A stretch of 64,000 nucleotides of DNA, taken from Hofstenia miamia. Taxonomy: Eukaryota; Xenacoelomorpha; Acoela. The translations under genes and the position numbers were made by a program. Location of the stretch: positions 784,852-848,851 of the forward strand of contig SCFE01000105.1 of assembly GCA_004352715.1 (NCBI GenBank), written 5' to 3'. The notes beneath the pieces are model-generated. The model did not search any database, was not told where the DNA came from, and saw only the letters and a list, made by a program, of their open reading frames with translations. Of the stretch, positions 33,072-45,305 are shown one piece after another. Numbering within the stretch: position 1 is the stretch's first letter; every line of letters begins with the position of its first letter.

Positions 33072-35050
33072 ATTAAGATGAAAGGGTTAAGTTTATAAGT
33101 GTAGAATTAAAATTTGCATGTCTTTGGAAGGCACACTATAAAAAATTGGTGCCTAAATGCCGTTTCATAATATTGATATTTTACCAATTTTATTGGCAAA
33201 AACCATTTTGTTGCCTAGCAACAACAATATCCAGTTGGTTGGTACTAAAATTTGTCAATGCATTTTTTGACAGCAGTCATAAATGTTTAAAAAGATCTTA
33301 ATTGCAACATGGTTTAGGAGAAATCTAGTTCAAATAGTGATTATATGAGATGAGCATTAAATTAGCATTTCACTTCTTTCATACATATGTATGTAATTTT
33401 AAAAAATTTTTAAAGGTTTAAATTAAGCCATTGCTTAAACTACAAAAATTTTTATGTATGGAGTATGATAATATTTACAATGTTGATAATGCTATTGCCT
33501 AAAAGATAACTTACATAATTGGGAAATTTGTTAAGAGAAATCTATTTAAATAGTTAATAAAATGAGATAAGCAAAATTAACATTTTAGTTCCTTCCTACA
33601 TATGTAATTTTTAAAATTTTTCAAAGGATTAACCTCAATCAATTACTCTAACTCCCAAAACTATTTTATTATTTTTATGTAGTTACTATTTAACATGTTG
33701 ATAGTGCTCTTCTATTAATGCTATTGGCTAAGAGATATTTTATAGTGATTTCCATAGTTCTATATTTTTCTGACTGTTGTAAGATAATTTCTGACTACTG
33801 TAAGATAATGCATTGACGAATTGAAGTACCACCCGAAAAGTAGTAGTTTCCATAGTTACTGTTTTAATGATAGTTGTAATTTGTGCAGATTATTTTTTTA
33901 AATATATGATAACGTGTGACAAAATGAACACCAACACCTTTTCCCAATCAAAGGTGCCACACGTAAGTTGTAAAGGAGGAAGAAAGCCGATTAGAAATAC
34001 ATAAAATTTTAAAAGAAAACAGATGCGAAAGTAAGCGGAGCATGCTTATGAATTAAGAAATACAAAAATACATTAAAAATTTAAATAATAATCATCTAGG
34101 TTAGGCCTTGTAATGAGCACTTTCTTTTTTAGTATTAGTACCGGCCGGGTATACGGGCTCTGAGCTTAGCATGATCATTTGTTCCTTTCAATGACTTAGT
34201 TCTTAAAGCTATTTGTAAGAAATGGCAAAGCTTTCATTGGGTCAACATATTTTGACTCTACCCAAAACTCAACTAATGAATTTGACACAACATAAACCAT
34301 TTTCTATTTAGCTTTAGACCGTTCCACCCCAAAGATGTGTCAAAGTGTTACCTATATACTACCCAAATAAAATATGGCTTCGTATGGATTAATAGAAAAT
34401 ATCAAAAACACGTTTGAAAAGAGCACGTATATAGTACTAAAAAAGCAGCATATAATTCTCCTGCAGGCGTGTTTACATAATGCCCGTCAATGATCCAATC
34501 ATAACTTATATTGTCTTGAAGCATTGGCACTCCAATTTATATAAGCATGTATACCTCTTTATTACTTGACCCAACCTAAAAAACTAGTAAGAAATGTGAC
34601 TTAAGCAATGTGTGGGTCAACATACCCAATTTACAGCCCTTAAATGCATTAGGCCTATTGATTGATTAGAACTTTCTATTTATGGTATACATCTATGTAT
34701 ATGTATTTCGTGAAACATATTCTTTCGTACATTTACAATAAAAGTAACAACATAGCACGTATAATATCGTACTAATGTACATTACATTGCCAGGTAAGTT
34801 TCTCACGTTGTGAGCTGCAGAATATGTTCCTTATCATTTAAAATGAATTAATGTAATCTATTTTACTAGTTCATATAAACAGTTTAATGTCCTACTGTGA
34901 TAACTAAGACTGTTTTTAGTCAAAGATTAATCAGTAGAGCATTTAAATTATTTTCTAACTGCTTGATGTGTTGTCAATTGTAGTCAAAAGATATATATTA
35001 TTGGATGCACGATTAATGAATTGTAGTAGTATTAGTATAAGACTTTATTC
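33072..35050. other. AT-rich non-coding DNA with a diverged 220-bp tandem repeat
   Basis: No gene seen. Units at about 33312-33515 and 33531-33745 share AGAAATCTA, GAGATRAGCA, CATATGTAATTTT, a TTTTTAAAGG-like run and GTTGATARTGCT. CpG is almost absent up to about 33.78 kb and becomes frequent after it (for example CCGGCCGGGTATACGGGC near 34141). Confidence 0.6.
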
Positions 35051-35059
35051 CTATGATAG

Positions 35060-37440
35060 GGGCAATCATATGTTAAGGAACTGAGGAATACAAAATACAA
35101 ATTAGGCCAGTCAAAAATGTCGAATGCGTATCAACATAGCACCAAAGATTCTTCTTAAACTTTATTTGAAACTCTCTTTGAGGAAGACTGTGGGATAAAT
35201 CTGTATCTCTGTGAAGTTTGTTTGTGTACTTCACCACCCGGTGCAGAAAAGACCTTTCAGTTGGTCTCTTCACAGTTTTCTTCACTTCAAATATTGGTTG
35301 GTTGTGGTTACGAAGAGGATATCGTGTTGTAGGGGCGAGCGAGACCATGTTCCAGAAGGGGAAATATAAACATCCGTGAAAGGGTTTATTAAACAAGCAC
35401 AAGTCTCTAAATACAAGTTCAAGTGCAATGGGTAATATCTGTAAACGACGTAACCAACATTCATATGACCGATCAGCAATAATCTATTTCAATGCTCGAC
35501 GTTGCAGCGTTTCCAATTTATCCAAGTATGTGACGTCAGGGAACCAAACCTCAGAGCCGTAAAGATGCGCAGAAAGAATGTACGATTTATAGTTTTAGTT
35601 TAGTTGAAGTTGGAAGTCCTGAAGGTAAAGACCGTTTCAAACTGAAGAATATGCCATAACACAGGGATAACTGATTATCCAAATGACTTCTCCATTTTAG
35701 ATCGGAAGATACTCGAATTCCCAGATCTATTACAACAGACGTATTTCTGATTTCAATTTCGTTGAACACGAGGTCATATGAATTAGGTTTCCCAAAAACC
35801 AAAAATTGAGTATTATTAAAATTAAATGACATTTTGTTATTCTTAGCCCAGTCGTTACAGTTTTTCAGATTACCTGTTAGCAATGCCAGAGAGGACGACT
35901 TAATCTTTGAATCATCGGCAAAAAGATGTATTTCTCCGTTCAGACATACCTCGGGTAAATCATTTATAAACACGGGCCGAGTATCGATCCTTGCAGTACT
36001 CCACTTATGACACGTTGGTAAGTAGAGACATATCCGTCAATTTTTATGGCTTGGAACCGATTTGTAAGGTAGGATTTCAATAGAATTGAATGTGACACTT
36101 TGTCAAAAGCTTTCGCAGTCTAGATAAGCGCAAAAAGTCTCTTTTCCTGTATCGTTTCTGGCGTAAACGTCTTCCAAAAATAAGATCAATTGCTTGAGAG
36201 TGGAACATTTCTTCATAAACCCAAACTGATTTGCAGAGATTTTTGCACGAATAAACAGGTGCAAACGTTCAAATACCAGTGACAATTTGGATAAAAGACT
36301 AACAGGGCGGTTAGAAGCAATAGAGTTTCTGTCTCCTTTCTTGAAAAGAGGGATAACCCAAGAAAATTTCCAGTTCTCAGGGAAAGTATTTGTGTCGCAG
36401 ATTGATTTGAATAGTTTAAAAACGTGAAAGCCAACGTCTTTAGATGAACTCCGGAGGAACGCACCAGATACATGGTCCGGCCCTGAATCTAGAAAAGCCC
36501 TTGAGAGAGCGGTTTCTACCATCTCGACATCAAAACTCAACTCATTTAGCAGTCCATCGCAAAAATCCAAATCTATGATAAGCTCTGATTGGTACACTCT
36601 GCAGAAGAATAGGTTAAACGCTTCGGCTATCTCATGACAACCAGAAAACTGTTTGTCATTCAGCTTCATTGTGTGTGGAATGAATTGGTCGGACTTCAAA
36701 TTCCTTAACAACTTGTAACAATTTCCCAGTCCTACCCGAGAATCTACGAAGGAATTTATTTAGATAGCAGTGTCAAGCTCGATAGATTCGTTTGATAAAT
36801 TTCTTAGTTCAGATATCCTTTGATCCGAAAAATTTGGATTCCGCTCTTCAGTTGCAAGGCAGTTTAGGAGATGTATTGTTTGAGAGGAATAGAACCAAAA
36901 GCATTTCAGCCTTTTTAAACGTCGAGGGCGGGAAAAGGAGAGTAAAATAGATTAGAAATGGTTCAACCATAACACTATGTTACCTGGATCGCTCGATTTG
37001 TATTGTACTGATAAAATATCAGATACTAGACAATTATGAATGACAGTGTAATCTTTTCGTGGGATGTTGCATTGGTTTGAAATTTTGACATCAGGAGCAC
37101 TACATAAGATGCTAAAAGAAATACAAAAATGATCAGTGAATCCCAGATTTGAGTGTATTGTTGGTGTCTTTAGTATTAATGCCCGATTGCAAAAGACGAA
37201 ATCTAACACATTACCAGATTTATGATTGGCGGACGAGACAAATTGTTGAAAACCATGATCAATAAGCATTTCCAAAATAGCCTTGCAGTCCCTAACAGGG
37301 CTGGAATAATCTTGCTAGTCGATATGGGGCTCATTTAGATCTCCAGCGATGATAACACGATCATTTTCAGACGCTTTTTGTAAAACAAACAAAATGAACT
37401 CTATAATTGTGAGATATGTCATTCGAGAAAACGAGTTCAT
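35060..37440 (-). mobile_element. Jockey/CR1-like non-LTR retrotransposon, 5'-truncated, broken
   Basis: Minus strand from 37440 down: the end of an APE-type endonuclease (IIAGDLNEPHID, then LDFVFCNRALI and GFTDHFCISF, 36952-37380); a linker; reverse transcriptase (FPENWKFSWVIPLFKKGDRN, NRPVSLLSKLSLVFERL, NQFGFMKKCST, SGVLQGSILGP near 36000, INDLPEVCLNGEIHLFADDSKI near 35950, DLGIRVSSDLKWRSHLD); and a C-terminal domain (35073-35590, GSEVWFPDVTYLDKLE, TRYPLRNHNQP). A stop replaces Trp near 37315 and others occur at about 36103 and 35585. It would copy its RNA by target-primed reverse transcription. No clear tail or target repeat seen. Confidence 0.85.
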
Positions 37441-37622
37441 AAATCTTCTGGAAATTGGACTTAATTATGACTTTGTAATTGTAAAATTAAACTTCTCAGC
37501 GATGTCAAAAAAGCACTGACACTGAATTTAGATTTTGATATAAAGTACTTTGATACTGTATAAATATGCATTGATAATATCACACTAGCTGGTTTTCTAG
37601 TTGAGTCAAGCTATTTTAGTTA

Positions 37623-39614
37623 AGATGCGTTCAGACGAGAACCTTTTGATGCGCATCTTTTGATGAAAGTGCGTTCAGACGAGCATCTTTTTGATGTATG
37701 CTTTTTTGATGTATCTATCAAAATTTGGGAGCGTTCAGACGAGCGTCTTTTTGATGTATGCTAATTTGAACGATGTGCGTGCAGACGAGCATTATTTTGA
37801 TGCACGGCCACTTGTTTATTCAGCAATTAAGTTTAATAGGAATTGTGTTTTTCGATCACTGAGAAGATTATAATCAACACCTCAATTACTGATTCAAAAC
37901 ATTATAATTAAAAACGAATTTGATTGGATGTTTAATTCTATAGATATTGTTATACAATATTGCCTAGAATAAGTAATTAATTACTGATTGTTCAAAAAAA
38001 CGAAATTACCTGTTTGAAGTTTCTAGAGCCCGGCGGTATACCGCTATATTATGACAATACCGAAAAATACTGATAACGTGGTATCTTGCNNNNNNNNNNN
38101 NNNNNNNNNNNNNNNNNNNNNNNNNNNNNNNNNNNNNNNNNNNNNNNNNNNNNNNNNNNNNNNNNNNNNNNNNNNNNNNNNNNNNNNNNNNNNNNNNNNN
38201 NNNNNNNNNNNNNNNNNNNNNNNNNNNNNNNNNNNNNNNNNNNNNNNNNNNNNNNNNNNNNNNNNNNNNNNNNNNNNNNNNNNNNNNNNNNNNNNNNNNN
38301 NNNNNNNNNNNNNNNNNNNNNNNNNNNNNNNNNNNNNNNNNNNNNNNNNNNNNNNNNNNNNNNNNNNNNNNNNNNNNNNNNNNNNNNNNNNNNNNNNNNN
38401 NNNNNNNNNNNNNNNNNNNNNNNNNNNNNNNNNNNNNNNNNNNNNNNNNNNNNNNNNNNNNNNNNNNNNNNNNNNNNNNNNNNNNNNNNNNNNNNNNNNN
38501 NNNNNNNNNNNNNNNNNNNNNNNNNNNNNNNNNNNNNNNNNNNNNNNNNNNNNNNNNNNNNNNNNNNNNNNNNNNNNNNNNNNNNNNNNNNNNNNNNNNN
38601 NNNNNNNNNNNNNNNNNNNNNNNNNNNNNNNNNNNNNNNNNNNNNNNNNNNNNNNNNNNNNNNNNNNNNNNNNNNNNNNNNNNNNNNNNNNNNNNNNNNN
38701 NNNNNNNNNNNNNNNNNNNNNNNNNNNNNNNNNNNNNNNNNNNNNNNNNNNNNNNNNNNNNNNNNNNNNNNNNNNNNNNNNNNNNNNNNNNNNNNNNNNN
38801 NNNNNNNNNNNNNNNNNNNNNNNNNNNNNNNNNNNNNNNNNNNNNNNNNNNNNNNNNNNNNNNNNNNNNNNNNNNNNNNNNNNNNNNNNNNNNNNNNNNN
38901 NNNNNNNNNNNNNNNNNNNNNNNNNNNNNNNNNNNNNNNNNNNNNNNNNNNNNNNNNNNNNNNNNNNNNNNNNNNNNNNNNNNNNNNNNNNNNNNNNNNN
39001 NNNNNNNNNNNNNNNNNNNNNNNNNNNNNNATATATATATATATGTATATGCAAAATATACAATTGATATCGTCGCAGTATTTTATGTGAACCAAACCGA
39101 ACCGACTCACAAAATGTTGATTTCGCGAGATCCTAAAAGTTTCGTTGTAATTACACAATTGAACAATATAATTAAATTTCAATACATGCTTGAATTCGGT
39201 TTTATAAGTAATTTTAATTAGTTCTACACGCATGTAAAATATGTTGACAATTTAGTAGCATGATTTGTGAAAAATCAATATTGCTTCATTGAAAGGAATA
39301 ACTACTTTCTGTTAAAAAAATTGGAACATTTAGAGTTCAATATAGTCCGGGATCATTTTGAAGTTAAAATTGTTGAGCTTCAAAATCCTCGTATTTTAAG
39401 ACTTACGGCTACTTGAGACAATCTGTCCCCAATACAAAATCGTTAATTACTGATCGTTCAAATGAATAATGTGCGTTCAGACGAGAATCTTTTGAATTAC
39501 GTCAAAAAGATGCAAGCTGTTTGTGCGTCAATTTGAACGATGTGCGTTCAGACGAGCATCTTTTTGACGTATATCAAATGATATACATCAAAAGGTTCTC
39601 GTCTGAACGCACCT
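37623..39614. mobile_element. TIR DNA element with seven subterminal repeats, non-autonomous as seen
   Basis: The left end AGATGCGTTCAGACGAGAAC (37623) and the inverted right end (39614) share GCGTTCAGACGAGAACCTTTTGATG as terminal repeats. TTA lies on both sides (37620-37622 and 39615-39617), as for PIF/Harbinger, though class assignment is tentative. The core GTGCGTTCAGACGAG recurs near 37627, 37669, 37729, 37775, 39472 and 39542, and inverted at 39598. About 941 N (38090-39030) hide the middle; no transposase is visible in the 1 kb that can be read. Confidence 0.7.
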
Positions 39615-39617
39615 TTA

Positions 39618-40060
39618 GGTAACTTTTAGCTACAGGCATAATGAACTAGGCATACGAGCATAGGCCCTACCCCAGATAATGGATATAGACTGATGGCGTT
39701 GCATAATTAACAATGCGTATGTGTAGAATAGGGCGCACGTGTACAAAATAAACATAATATAGTGTAAAAAGCGACGAAAAGTGCAATAAAGTACATACAA
39801 CAAGAAAGTCATAGAAAATAATTATCTGCTAGTAAACTAATTGCAAAATATAAAGTATATTTATACAATCTATACATTTTTACTTTAAGTTAGAATACAT
39901 ATACTTTCCTACCTCTTTACATTTTCAGAGAAATTGTATTTATTTCTACATATTATTTACCGTTTTTTAAAGTCGAGGTTAGGCCTATCGTGATAGCGTT
40001 ACATAAATTTATACAACCCGCTTTGTGTTAATATTATAATAGTTGAATAATTTGATGTAG
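39618..40060. other. AT-rich non-coding DNA
   Basis: No gene, repeat or RNA recognised. Confidence 0.5.
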
Positions 40061-40089
40061 GTGTCAGAAGTTACACGAGCAGGCAGTTA

Positions 40090-40668
40090 TTTTAACAAAT
40101 CGAACAACTCGAGAAAATCATACCCCATACCATAATAGAACCTCCTCCACATTGCCATTTTTTCAGCAAAACTGTACTTTTCTTCCATCCACTAGCGCCA
40201 ATTGTCGGGACCATCTAGATTGAATTATTTTTCGTGCAAGAAAACTATGCAATTTCAATTTTTTAGCGAAATTAACCGCTGGGTACATTAGCGCACTCTT
40301 TCTTTTCGGTGTTGTTTTTTCAAAACAATTGAAAAATTGCAATTTTTGTATACATCTTTCATTATTGACAATGCTAAAACAAACGTGTTCTTGGCGACCT
40401 GCATTTTATTTTTGTTTTTTTAAGAATTTTTGAAGCTGTTATTTTTTAATGTTCCTTTCCAGTTCCTGGATTATTTTTTCGTTTCAATTTTTCGAAATCC
40501 GGATGCTTTTATTTTGGGACTCCGCTTTAGTTTTTGTCTGCAGTAGCCGTTCTTGATCATGTATTGAACCGTTGATTTTGAAAGTCTCAAATCGCATGCA
40601 ATTTTCTTGTAAGAAAGACCTTCACCATGTATAATGTTGACGAAGCGCACAACTTCTTGTGAATTCAT
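40090..40668 (-). pseudogene. Tc1-like transposase relic
   Basis: From 40668: a 65-codon open stretch starting MNSQEVVRFVNIIHGEGL with a helix-turn-helix (YKKIACDLRLSKSTVQYMI), typical of the DNA-binding N-terminus of Tc1 transposases. After a deleted and frameshifted stretch, about 40110-40240 encodes FNLDGPDNWR and, in another frame, CGGGSIMVWGMIF, both hallmark pieces of the Tc1 catalytic domain. Most of the DDE domain is missing. No TIRs identified. Confidence 0.75.
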
Positions 40669-40679
40669 AATGATTAATG

Positions 40680-41688
40680 GGACAATGTGTCATATGTTAG
40701 TAAACACATCTACCACCGCGATTGAATTTCAACTTACAATGAAGCACTTAATAATAGCCTAAAACGATCTGTATGTCTCACTTTTATTCTAGAAAAGCGA
40801 ATTTGCATGTATTAAAGTGGTACGAAAAAATTTGTCCTTTGTAGTCTGCCGGGAATATTAATTAAGGTGGTGTTTTGTGCTTTTCCCATTCTACAAAGCG
40901 CTATCCGTCTTTTCTCCGCATGTGTGCATCGGAGTTTTTCTTAAATTTAGAAGTTGTTGTACGTGATGTTAGTAGCCTAATGAACGTTCAATAAAAATCC
41001 TAGAATAATTATTTCTCTTGAGTCTCAAGAACTGTTCTTTTGAACCCTAATAAGAAGAATCCGTCATATATATATATTACAAATATTGCAATCTCGTTTT
41101 TTAAGCCTAAGTTAGCGTTCTATTTATAACCCTATTGTTAAAAAATTACACGGTATTTTATTGGCAAGCAATCTTTTAAGTTGCCACCAAAAACAAAAAC
41201 GTAATCAAGGCATATGAACTGATATACTAACACAAAAATCAATCGAATTAGTATTTTAAGGCGACAGTATATTAGAAATGAAACATATAAAGCACAGGTC
41301 AATGGTATAATTAACAGTAAAACATATATTCGTGTGATATTTCAAAATAAAAGTTTCAGAATTAGATCTTTCCTTTTTGAATGAACAATTAAAACACAAG
41401 TGAATTATTGTTCGGTCGTAATTTGCCAGCTACCCAACGCAGATAACAGAACAATACTCTCAGACAATCTAAAAATATGATGTAAAAATTATATTCAAAA
41501 CTAACGGCATTCTAAAATAATTACCGCGAAAAAAGTAGGTTACATTATGTACAAATGTTTGCAGATATTAGTGACTTATTTGAACTAATACAAATTGGCT
41601 GATAAGGTGCTAAACTGAGTTTAGTTCACAAATGCTAAATATATTGATAGCCTATATTTTGATTTTGTCAAGACACACTTGAACGCCA

Positions 41689-41690
<2 letters not shown>
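40680..41690. other. AT-rich non-coding DNA ending in (TA)n at an assembly gap
   Basis: No gene recognised. A (TA)n run starts near 41691 and enters the 160-N gap 41721-41880. Confidence 0.5.
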
Positions 41691-41720
<30 letters not shown>

Positions 41721-41880
41721 NNNNNNNNNNNNNNNNNNNNNNNNNNNNNNNNNNNNNNNNNNNNNNNNNNNNNNNNNNNNNNNNNNNNNNNNNNNNNNNN
41801 NNNNNNNNNNNNNNNNNNNNNNNNNNNNNNNNNNNNNNNNNNNNNNNNNNNNNNNNNNNNNNNNNNNNNNNNNNNNNNNN

Positions 41881-43160
41881 AGGGTGTGTCAAAAGTAACT
41901 TGACTTTTAAACTAACTAAAAAAACTATGTAAAGGGAATTTATGTTATGCATAACCATTTTGTTATTTTTCCAGTACTTTTTAACTTTAGACATGGATTT
42001 AGACACTAAACTGGAAGTATTAAACTATACTACAAAAATGGAGACGTTGCAACAGCGGCATTAAGTGCATACAAAACAGCCACCACCTTCACAAAGACAT
42101 TTTTTCTATTACAGTTGTCACTAACATGAGAAGAAAATTGGAAAAGAAAAAATCCTTGCACAATGCTGCTAAATCAGGGAGACAATTGCTCCAAGAAGAC
42201 TGGAAACCAATGGTAATGAGTGCTCTGAAAATCTGCAAGATCCAAATGTGCATGGCGATTTAAGTTCTTCTTCTATTGGTGCAGCTACTACAATTCCAAA
42301 GAAAAGTTTTTATCGAATTCTTAAGCATGTGGTATGTGGACATACAAAATTGGCTTGCATCAAACTATCACTGAATCAGACTATCATCAGCGACTCGAAT
42401 TTGTACAATGGATTTTAGAGCTAATGCTAATTTGCTCAACAATGTGATTTGGTCAGATGAGGCCTATTTTTCTATGGATGGAATAGTCAACCGTCATAAT
42501 TGTACCATATGAGCGTCTGAGAACCCTCGGCAAGTAATAATTGAAGGCTTACACCCTGAAAAATTATGTGTGCGAGTGGCATTCAGCGCAAATTATGTGC
42601 TAAAGCCAGTTTTCCTTCCGGTACAGTAAATCAGGATAATTACACCAGTATGCTCCGTGACCATATGTTTCCACAACTAAGACAGAAACGAAAAATGCAG
42701 TCTGTTATTTTTCAGCATGGCGATGCGCTACCAGACTACTCCAAAAAAGCCAGGGATTTCATCAGCACTTAGTTGCCGGCTGGGCGTGTTATTGGCAGAG
42801 GATTTGGTAATGCATGGCCTCCTAGACACCTGACCTGAGTCCACTTCACTTTTATCTGTGGTCTACTCTAAAGTCACGGGTATATCATACATACATTCCA
42901 ACCAACATGGATGATTTAAAAAGGAGGACCATGCAAGAAGTTGATTCACTTAACATTGATGTATTACATCGAGCTGTCCAGAATATGATACCAAGATGTG
43001 AACTTACTATTGAGCAGAATGGACTACTATTTGAACATTTGTTTTAATATATCTGTAATTCCTCTTATTAGAGTTTGTTTATTTACATATATTATTGTTT
43101 GGTTTCATAAAATAAAAAATTATTGTAATTTGGAAAGTCAAGATACTTTTGACACACCCT
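41881..43160 (+). mobile_element. mariner-family element with both TIRs, transposase broken
   Basis: Terminal inverted repeats AGGGTGTGTCAAAAGTA at 41881 and its complement ending at 43160 enclose 1280 bp, flanked by (TA)n runs, consistent with TA target sites. Transposase fragments in plus frames: NMRRKLEKKKSLHNAAKSGR (about 42125), SFYRILKH, LHQTITESDYHQRLEFVQWI, NNVIWSDEAYFSMDGIVNRHN (catalytic Asp, about 42440), NPRQVIIEGL, VIFQHGDALPDYS (second Asp region, about 42705), RDFIST, RVIGRGFGNAWPPR and a C-terminus through ELTIEQNGLLFEHLF (about 43035). Frameshifts and stops break it into pieces. The left end abuts a gap. Confidence 0.85.
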
Positions 43161-44180
43161 ATATATATATATATATATATNNNNNNNNNNNNNNNNNNNN
43201 NNNNNNNNNNNNNNNNNNNNNNNNNNNNNNNNNNNNNNNNNNNNNNNNNNNNNNNNNNNNNNNNNNNNNNNNNNNNNNNNNNNNNNNNNNNNNNNNNNNN
43301 NNNNNNNNNNNNNNNNNNNNNNNNNNNNNNNNNNNNNNNNNNNNNNNNNNNNNNNNNNNNNNNNNNNNNNNNNNNNNNNNNNNNNNNNNNNNNNNNNNNN
43401 NNNNNNNNNNNNNNNNNNNNNNNNNNNNNNNNNNNNNNNNNNNNNNNNNNNNNNNNNNNNNNNNNNNNNNNNNNNNNNNNNNNNNNNNNNNNNNNNNNNN
43501 NNNNNNNNNNNNNNNNNNNNNNNNNNNNNNNNNNNNNNNNNNNNNNNNNNNNNNNNNNNNNNNNNNNNNNNNNNNNNNNNNNNNNNNNNNNNNNNNNNNN
43601 NNNNNNNNNNNNNNNNNNNNNNNNNNNNNNNNNNNNNNNNNNNNNNNNNNNNNNNNNNNNNNNNNNNNNNNNNNNNNNNNNNNNNNNNNNNNNNNNNNNN
43701 NNNNNNNNNNNNNNNNNNNNNNNNNNNNNNNNNNNNNNNNNNNNNNNNNNNNNNNNNNNNNNNNNNNNNNNNNNNNNNNNNNNNNNNNNNNNNNNNNNNN
43801 NNNNNNNNNNNNNNNNNNNNNNNNNNNNNNNNNNNNNNNNNNNNNNNNNNNNNNNNNNNNNNNNNNNNNNNNNNNNNNNNNNNNNNNNNNNNNNNNNNNN
43901 NNNNNNNNNNNNNNNNNNNNNNNNNNNNNNNNNNNNNNNNNNNNNNNNNNNNNNNNNNNNNNNNNNNNNNNNNNNNNNNNNNNNNNNNNNNNNNNNNNNN
44001 NNNNNNNNNNNNNNNNNNNNNNNNNNNNNNNNNNNNNNNNNNNNNNNNNNNNNNNNNNNNNNNNNNNNNNNNNNNNNNNNNNNNNNNNNNNNNNNNNNNN
44101 NNNNNNNNNNNNNNNNNNNNNNNNNNNNNNNNNNNNNNNNNNNNNNNNNNNNNNNNNNNNNNNNNNNNNNNNNNNNNNNN

Positions 44181-45305
44181 AGAAGGCAAAGATACTAAGT
44201 AAACCAAAAGATTCGAAACAACAGTTTATGCCAAGAATCCCCAAAGATTTTACTGTGGATGTTGTTCGCGCATTTCTATCTTCTGACATTCCCTGGAGAA
44301 GATCATAAATCCAGAATTGCAGATAATCTTCCGCGAGATGGGCCATCCGCTGCCAAGTGAAACCTCTTGTCGGGACAAAGTCACACAACTTGCAAATGAA
44401 GAAAAAGCTCGTCTGAGAGAATTCCTTACAAACCAGAACATATTCCTGATTGTAGACTAGAGCGATGTTGGAGGGAAGAAGTTTCTGGCTATTTTTGGTG
44501 AATTGGTGGATAACACTGGTAAGACTGCATACCACTGGAAAAGCGTCCGAATGCTCCAATTATCCTGCACTACATTGACAATGTACTGCAACAGCTGGGA
44601 ATAGAGAGCCAAAAGCTTTCTCTCTTGCTCAGTGATGCAGCAGCGTACATGATTTGCGCAGGAAATATGGTGAAACTGCTTTACCTCAACATGTTCCACG
44701 TGACTTGTGTCGCTCATCCTCTACATAAAGCCGCCATGAAGGTGAAGGCAAACTTTGAGCAAGTTGATACATTGATTGCACGAGTTAAAGCAAGTACGGT
44801 CAAGAATAATACACGAAAGGCACTCTTTGATGAAATCGGAGTACCTCCGGAGCCGGTTGTTACAAGATGGTCCAGTTGGCTGAAGGCCGCTTTCTATTAT
44901 GCGGATCATTTTCCGGAAGTATGTCAAATTGTGAATCAATTTAGTGGAGATGGGTTGATTGTAAAGAAAGCCAAGGCGGCTGTTGTGCAACCGGATCTTC
45001 CTGCTCAATTGATGGAAATCAAGCGCCGCTACGACGAACTTGCATGCCTTCTTAATTTCATAGAATCCGACAAATCTACTATAGAAAAAGCTTACAACAA
45101 AGTGCAACAAGTTGATCTCGGTACGGACCCATGTCATATTAGCGCGTACTTAGAGAAGCGCCTCAAGAAAAACGAAATCATGCAGATATCACGCAAGGAG
45201 ATTTCACCAACAATGTACGGCAAACTGTGGCAATGTCCGCCAACATCAGCTTCGAGTAAAACACAATTTTTCTATTTTAAACAAAATAATGGCGAAAGAT
45301 CGTAA
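44181..45305 (+). pseudogene. hAT-family transposase relic (CGGBP1-like type)
   Basis: After the 1000-N gap: PKDSKQQFMPRIPKDFTVD and DVVRAFLSSDIPW, then by frameshift NPELQIIFREMGHPLPSETS, REFLTNQNIFLIVD-stop-SDVGGKKFLAIFGELVDNTGK, then a 226-codon open stretch (44625-45305) with LLSDAAAYMICAGNMVKLLY, HVTCVAHPLHKAAMKV, PPEPVVTRWSSWLKAAFYY and FPEVCQIVNQFSGDGLIV. The order and motifs fit a hAT transposase of the type that gave rise to CGGBP1. The N-terminus is in the gap and no dimerisation domain is present. TIRs not seen. Confidence 0.75.

Noticed and set aside
38033-38044. GCGGTATACCGC palindrome
   Set aside because: A 12-bp palindrome next to a gap; no evidence that it functions as a site.
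38044-39233. Long open frames across 38-39 kb, 43-44.5 kb and 47 kb
   Set aside because: They consist of N-filled gaps and (TA)n-encoded Tyr-Ile runs.
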